Source: Paraburkholderia aspalathi (GTDB taxonomy: Bacteria > Pseudomonadota > Gammaproteobacteria > Burkholderiales > Burkholderiaceae). Taken from it: a DNA stretch of 64,000 bases. The DNA lies in assembly GCF_900116445.1 (NCBI RefSeq), contig NZ_FPBH01000013.1:62001-126000 (forward strand). The letters run 5' to 3'. The first letter of the stretch is position 1. Each line of letters starts with the position of its first letter. Position numbers and translations under genes: made by a program. Below are positions 60,276-64,000 of this stretch, piece by piece. Below the pieces are notes generated by a model. It was not told the origin of the DNA. It made no database searches and saw only the letters and a program-made list of their open reading frames with translations.

Positions 60276-60578
60276 ATGGAACACGACGCGCACCGTCTGA
60301 TACACGAGATAAATCTTTCTTATCTTCTCCTGACCCGGCGCCTACTTGTGGAAGACAAAGCTTGGGGCATGAGCAGTCTCGGTGTGCTGCCGGAGGTGGC
60401 CGATGTTCTGATGGCGCTTTCGCCTGAAGAGATCGAGAGGCTCGCCTCTACTTCGCAGATACTTTGCTCGTTCCGCTTTCATGACCACACGGTGCTGTCC
60501 GCGCTGACACACAGTCAGGTTGAGGTTGCTGTCATGGCGCGTTCGCCGGTGTGCCAGCCGGTCGGGCAACGCGTTTAA
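60276..60578 (+). CDS. flhD: FlhD-like flagellar regulator, without an adjacent flhC
   Basis: A 100-residue protein that follows FlhD over its folded part: IHEINLSYLLLTRRLLVEDKAWGMSSLGV (helices 1-2), LMALSPEEIERLASTSQILCSFRFHDHTVLSAL with Cys64 matching the FlhD disulfide Cys65, and a shorter, divergent C-terminus. In the FlhD4C2 activator FlhD gives dimer and promoter specificity. The ATG at 60276 follows GGGGGGAGTTGAA. No flhC follows; instead there is a chemoreceptor scrap and a LuxR gene. It may partner an FlhC encoded elsewhere or work on its own. The tail is about 15 residues shorter than usual. Confidence 0.82.
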   Translation: MEHDAHRLIHEINLSYLLLTRRLLVEDKAWGMSSLGVLPEVADVLMALSPEEIERLASTSQILCSFRFHDHTVLSALTHSQVEVAVMARSPVCQPVGQRV

Positions 60579-60611
60579 GCCGAAACCATTTCTCCGCGGT
60601 CTTCGCGCCCC

Positions 60612-60716
60612 ACCGCACAGCAAAACGCCGCATTGGTGGAGGAAAGTGCCGCAGCGGCTCAGAGTGTTGAACATCAATCGCGCTTGTTACTTGAAGCCGT
60701 CTCGGTCCTTGAGCCG
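60612..60716 (+). pseudogene. remnant of a methyl-accepting chemotaxis protein C-terminus
   Basis: These 35 codons read TAQQNAALVEESAAAAQSVE followed by HQSRLLLEAVSVLEP, the conserved C-terminal stretch of chemoreceptor signalling domains (compare TQQNAALVEQAAAGAKSLEE in the receptor at 62099). There is no start, no upstream receptor sequence and no tether pentapeptide, so it is a fragment left by deletion or recombination. It sits between flhD and the LuxR gene. Confidence 0.75.
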
Positions 60717-60816
60717 GATGGCTTGGCTCAAGCCGGTGAGCGCCGATCGTTCTCCTGTCTGGGACCGCATGGGTACGGTCCCATCGGTGAGTTATCAATC
60801 ACTCGTTCTGCATACG

Positions 60817-61884
60817 ATGCACTTTACTGCCGAAGATCTTCGTCTCGTGCTGGAGCTGGTCGAACTACTCGGCAGGCCCTCGCCCGAGAATCTTATCGAT
60901 CGCCCAGACGTAATTCAGAAACTTGCGTCTCTATTTCACGCAGACTTCATCGGACACGCCATTTGGAGTCGCGACAATGGCCAATTCGAACAGGCCACTC
61001 ACTGGGGCCGCGACGCTCACATGGCTGTGGAATACGAACAGCATTTTCAGTTTCTTGATCCAATCTCCCCCCTGCTAATTGGGCGCGAGGACGCGGTTCT
61101 AAGCGACAGTTTGATCGACCGTCGAACTTTCCGTAACACAGAATATTTCAGTGATTTTCTTTCACGTTACCGGGTGTATTCCGGCGTCGACCTGTACCCG
61201 CACGAAGCCGGGCACGTTCAGTTTAACTATCGGTTTTGGACTAGCAATCAGAAAAAGCGCTTCGGAGAGCGCGAAGTTGCTTTGCTCAATATGCTGCGTC
61301 CTTACCTGATCAACGAATACCAATTACGCCACGTAGCGCGCACCAACAACCAGACGGATACAGCCATAGAAAATTACGCGAGCTTCCTGGTTCAGGAATC
61401 AGAAAAACCGAAACCCAATCAAAAGGCTCATAAGCTTCTGGCTGGTTTGCAACCGGCTGAACGGGAGGCGTTGTGCCGTCTGATATCCCGGATACCGTAT
61501 GACCCATCTGCGACTGCGCAATGGAACGGTTTTGACCTTTGCGTCGAGTACGCTGCCGATGAACGCAAGAAGGGACGTGCGTACATGGTTTATCTGTTGG
61601 CGCGTACGATCGGTTCTGGGTCCTGGTTTCAGCAACACTTTGACCTCACTCTTCGTGAAGGCGAAATTTGCCCCTTGCTACTCAAGGGTTTGGCCGACAA
61701 ACAGATAGCAGCCATCTTGAAGATCAGCTACTGGACTGTGCGCATTCATGTCGGCCGAATACTTGAAAAACTGGCGATCGATTCTCGCGCCGGCATCGGG
61801 CTTGCCGTGCTCAAGGCGAGCCACAACACCAGGGCCGACAAAGCGTATCTACCGGACACGTCATCCATTGTGATTCCGTCCTAA
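60817..61884 (+). CDS. LuxR family regulator
   Basis: A 355-residue regulator. The C-terminal LuxR HTH (LTLREGEICPLLLKGLADKQIAAILKISYWTVRIHVGRILEKLAIDSRAGI) is at about residues 285-335; the N-terminal 250 residues form an unassigned sensory domain (FHADFIGHAIWSRDNGQFEQATHWG, LDPISPLLIGRED, FRNTEYFSDFLSRYRVYSGVDLYPHE) with a PAS/GAF-like composition and no receiver Asp. The frame is open from 60520, but that stretch overlaps the flhD end and the chemoreceptor remnant, so I start at the ATG at 60817; 60769 is an alternative. It may act on the palindromes upstream of flhD. Confidence 0.82.
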   Translation: MHFTAEDLRLVLELVELLGRPSPENLIDRPDVIQKLASLFHADFIGHAIWSRDNGQFEQATHWGRDAHMAVEYEQHFQFLDPISPLLIGREDAVLSDSLIDRRTFRNTEYFSDFLSRYRVYSGVDLYPHEAGHVQFNYRFWTSNQKKRFGEREVALLNMLRPYLINEYQLRHVARTNNQTDTAIENYASFLVQESEKPKPNQKAHKLLAGLQPAEREALCRLISRIPYDPSATAQWNGFDLCVEYAADERKKGRAYMVYLLARTIGSGSWFQQHFDLTLREGEICPLLLKGLADKQIAAILKISYWTVRIHVGRILEKLAIDSRAGIGLAVLKASHNTRADKAYLPDTSSIVIPS

Positions 61885-62098
61885 GGCGGTTACCCCGATG
61901 CGATAAAACACGTCCCGCATGGCTAGGATTAGCTATTCAGACCCCGTATACGTTGCCGTTACTTCCTATACAACTCGCGTCAGCAAGCGGAAGGTCTTGT
62001 TGCGGTATTCGGCAAGCCCTGGTGGAGATCAATGTGCTCCCGCTGGCGCCGGGAATGCCATCAACTCGCGCTACGCGTACCACGGATAGGAACAATCA
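61885..62098. other. leader region of the chemoreceptor gene
   Basis: No gene in these 214 bases. A TAAA-like box near 61905 and a GCTAGGAT-like box do not fit the sigma-28 consensus well enough to call a flagellar promoter. Confidence 0.4.
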
Positions 62099-63814
62099 GT
62101 GAACTTAAGCATTCGAAACCGGCTCATCGCCATTGTCACGAGCCTCGTGCTCATCACGCTCGCCTTGAGCACCTTCTTTCTCATGCGTCTTAGTGCCGCT
62201 GGAAATGAATTGGAATCGATGTACAGGGCGGATTTTTCTGATGCGGCGTCAGTTAGCGAGATCGATGGACTACTCACCAGGACCGACATCAACATTCTCC
62301 GGATGATCGCGATTGGGGACCCTGCCTCTATTGCCGGATGGAAGCAGGAAAATACAGAGCGGTTTAGCCAGGTCGACAAAGTGATAAGCGAACTGGCAAG
62401 CCATCGCGATGGAGAAAAACTGGAGGTGGTCAAGGGGCTACAGGACGCCTACCAGAAAATGCAGGCTGGGATGAAGCATCAGGTGGAGCGTATTGAGGCC
62501 GGGGATGTGAAAGGCGGTGCCGAAGTGAACAGGCTGGAAGTCAAGGATAACGCGAACCACGTTTTCGGCATTCTTGCCAAAATGAAACAGGATTTGCGCA
62601 CGACGGCTCAGGCGCGTTTCGCTGCACAGCAAGTTGCTATTGTGACTACTCGCTACATTTCTTTTGGCGTGATCGCCTGTGCCGTGCTTTTCGCTGTTGG
62701 CGCCTTGATCTATTTGCTGCGTGCAATCCTGATACCGTTGAACACGTCAGTTAGCATTGCCGAGCGGATCGCAACTGGGAAGCTCGGGAACGACATCCCG
62801 AACCAATCGCAAGACGAGTTCGGGCAACTTCTCTCGTCCCTCAAGAAAATGGATCAGCAGCTGAGCGATACGATTCACGGGATCAAGATATCCGCAGAAT
62901 CGGTCACGGTGGCGTCGCGGGAAATCGCTAGCGGTAACACCGATTTGGCGGCCCGTACCGGGCAACAGGCCGCATCGCTGGAGGAAACGGCAGCGAGCAT
63001 GACGCAGTTGACCGAGACGGTAAAACAGAATGCCGACAATGCCCGCCAGGCTAATGCGCTGGCAACGCGCGCTACCGACATAGCTGACGCAGGCAATGAA
63101 ACCGTACAGGGCATGGTGGGAACGATCGAGAAAATCAGTGCGAGTTCGAGCAAGATTTCGGAGATTACCGGTGTCATTGAAGGCATCGCGTTTCAGACCA
63201 ACATTCTGGCGCTGAATGCAGCGGTGGAGGCTGCGCGTGCGGGTGAACAGGGGCGTGGTTTCGCCGTCGTCGCCAGTGAAGTTCGCAGTCTGGCTCAGCG
63301 CTCTGCCGCCGCTGCGAAAGAAATCAAGGAATTGATCGGCTCCTCGGTGGCAACGATTCAGGACGGCTCCATGCAAGCCGTGGAAGTCAGTTCGACCATG
63401 GGACAGGTCAAGCAGGCGATCAAGCAGGTGTCCGATATTGTCGGCGAGATCGCTGCGGCGTCCGAAGAGCAAAGCCGTGGCATTGAACAGGTGAATCAGG
63501 CGGTCGGCCAGATGGACGAAGTCACACAACAGAACGCGGCGCTCGTCGAGCAGGCAGCGGCCGGCGCAAAATCACTTGAGGAACAGGCAACCAGATTGAA
63601 GGATGCAGTCTCGGTGTTTGAGGTGGCCGGCGGCGCAGCTCACATTGAGCCGCGAGTGGTTCTGCCGCAGAGCAGGCCTCGCCTGCCTGCGTCGAATGCT
63701 CAAACGACGCGTCGCGCACAGCCCACGAAGCCGAGGATTGCGCCCGTCACTATTGCCGACAAACCGGCAATGGTCGCCGTGGATACGGCCGGCTCGGACT
63801 GGCAAACCTTCTGA
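62099..63814 (+). CDS. methyl-accepting chemotaxis protein with C-terminal tether pentapeptide
   Basis: A 571-residue Tsr/Tar-type receptor. TM1 spans about residues 8-30, followed by a periplasmic four-helix ligand domain (31-185), TM2 (YISFGVIACAVLFAVGALIYLL, about 185-208), HAMP (209-265) and the signalling domain with methylation helices and the conserved hairpin EGIAFQTNILALNAAVEAARAGEQGRGFAVVASEVRSLAQRSAAAA. The protein ends in DWQTF, which fits the xWxxF tether for CheR/CheB. The GTG start at 62099 follows GGATAGGAACAATCA. It senses a small ligand and signals through CheA/CheW, which are not in this window. Ligand unknown. Confidence 0.93.
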   Translation: MNLSIRNRLIAIVTSLVLITLALSTFFLMRLSAAGNELESMYRADFSDAASVSEIDGLLTRTDINILRMIAIGDPASIAGWKQENTERFSQVDKVISELASHRDGEKLEVVKGLQDAYQKMQAGMKHQVERIEAGDVKGGAEVNRLEVKDNANHVFGILAKMKQDLRTTAQARFAAQQVAIVTTRYISFGVIACAVLFAVGALIYLLRAILIPLNTSVSIAERIATGKLGNDIPNQSQDEFGQLLSSLKKMDQQLSDTIHGIKISAESVTVASREIASGNTDLAARTGQQAASLEETAASMTQLTETVKQNADNARQANALATRATDIADAGNETVQGMVGTIEKISASSSKISEITGVIEGIAFQTNILALNAAVEAARAGEQGRGFAVVASEVRSLAQRSAAAAKEIKELIGSSVATIQDGSMQAVEVSSTMGQVKQAIKQVSDIVGEIAAASEEQSRGIEQVNQAVGQMDEVTQQNAALVEQAAAGAKSLEEQATRLKDAVSVFEVAGGAAHIEPRVVLPQSRPRLPASNAQTTRRAQPTKPRIAPVTIADKPAMVAVDTAGSDWQTF

Positions 63815-63829
63815 CCTGAACCCAAACCT

Positions 63830-64000
63830 ATGTATAACGACTCCAAAATGCAGAGCGACGATGCACAACAAGCCGACGCCGCGTCGGCAGAACAATCGCC
63901 ACTTGCCCTGGCAGTTCAAATCCGCAAGGAGAGTGACCACGCGTTACTCAACGCCCTCACTGCGCTATCGAAAGTAAATGGCCTTACTGTTGTTCAGCAT
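63830..64000 (+). CDS. start of an unidentified gene (3' end outside window)
   Basis: An open frame begins at the ATG at 63830, 15 bp after the chemoreceptor stop, and runs to the window edge. The 57 visible residues are MYNDSKMQSDDAQQ, then an acidic/Ala-rich stretch and a helical part (LALAVQIRKESDHALLNALTALSKVNGLTVV). The short spacing suggests co-transcription with the receptor, perhaps a chemotaxis-related protein, but I recognise no family. A second ATG lies six codons in. No strong ribosome site is visible before either. Confidence 0.5.
   Translation, partial: MYNDSKMQSDDAQQADAASAEQSPLALAVQIRKESDHALLNALTALSKVNGLTVVQH

Noticed and set aside
60520..60816. N-terminal extension of the LuxR gene
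   Set aside because: It overlaps the end of flhD and the chemoreceptor remnant, which is coding-like in a different frame. The extension is Arg/Pro-rich and unlike a LuxR N-terminus.
61900..61940. sigma-28 flagellar promoter before the chemoreceptor
   Set aside because: TAAA and GCTAGGAT-like boxes match the consensus too poorly and are far from the start codon.

Overview
The window is 64 kb of GC-rich, densely coded bacterial DNA with no rRNA, tRNA, CRISPR array, transposase or phage gene that I can see. Many LysR/TetR/MarR/MerR regulators sit beside small catabolic or efflux modules, genes overlap by 4 nt, and GTG/TTG starts occur. A D-tartrate dehydratase, a Pseudomonas-101-type formate dehydrogenase, a persulfide dioxygenase-rhodanese fusion and a 2-aminobenzoyl-CoA-type catabolic operon together suggest a soil or plant-associated betaproteobacterium, most likely Paraburkholderia or a close relative, in an accessory-rich part of a replicon. 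This assignment is inferred from gene content and protein resemblance recalled from memory; no database search was run.

Layout. 1-5.6 kb: end of a C45-type acyltransferase, an alpha/beta hydrolase with an MFS transporter, a divergent SDR/LysR pair and a second LysR. 5.7-8.4 kb: D-tartrate dehydratase (tarD) and a DctA-type carrier, with the DmlR-like LysR read divergently. 8.4-9.8 kb: two unknown small proteins, one of them exported. 9.8-14.9 kb: a TetR/CerR repressor divergent from an EmrAB-NodT tripartite pump, with a consensus promoter that contains an operator-like dyad. 14.9-17.2 kb: MocR regulator divergent from paiB around a clear inverted repeat. 17.3-20.4 kb: diaminopropionate ammonia-lyase and an M20 amidohydrolase with a divergent Lrp-type regulator. 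20.4-24.4 kb: TetR-(NTF2, SDR) and LysR-SDR modules. 24.4-27.8 kb: two unknown small proteins, an exported phosphodiesterase-type enzyme and a lipoprotein. 27.8-34.7 kb: redox and one-carbon genes: MerR with an old-yellow-enzyme homologue, persulfide dioxygenase-rhodanese fusion, 1-Cys peroxiredoxin, HPP membrane protein, NAD-formate dehydrogenase and its LysR.

35-41 kb: an M24 peptidase-like gene that seems frameshifted at its end, then a two-component system divergent from dipZ and an exported one-cysteine msrA. This looks like a self-contained module for repairing oxidised methionine outside the cytoplasm. 40.8-44.2 kb: AraC-GyrI regulator, DHA2 exporter, GST. 44.3-53.9 kb: a nine-gene operon read leftward from one good promoter. 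It encodes a flavoprotein monooxygenase/OYE fusion, SDR, MarR, enoyl-CoA hydratase, acyl-CoA dehydrogenase, thioesterase, RidA, aryl-CoA ligase and a dienelactone hydrolase-NTF2 fusion. I read it as aerobic CoA-dependent breakdown of 2-aminobenzoate (or salicylate). 54.0-54.8 kb: an EamA transporter. 55.0-59.9 kb: a nucleoside scavenging operon (Tsx channel, NUP-type nucleoside-binding protein, NupC carrier, thymidine phosphorylase).

59.9-64 kb: a motility/chemotaxis-flavoured stretch: an orphan flhD preceded by two adjoining palindromes, a 35-codon remnant of a chemoreceptor C-terminus, a LuxR-type regulator, an intact chemoreceptor ending in a CheR/CheB tether-like pentapeptide, and the start of an unknown gene that runs off the window. 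The most novel-looking items are the dipZ-msrA-two-component module, the orphan flhD with its palindromes and chemoreceptor scar, the DLH-NTF2 fusion in the aminobenzoate-type operon, and several clean operators that predict regulator-target pairs.
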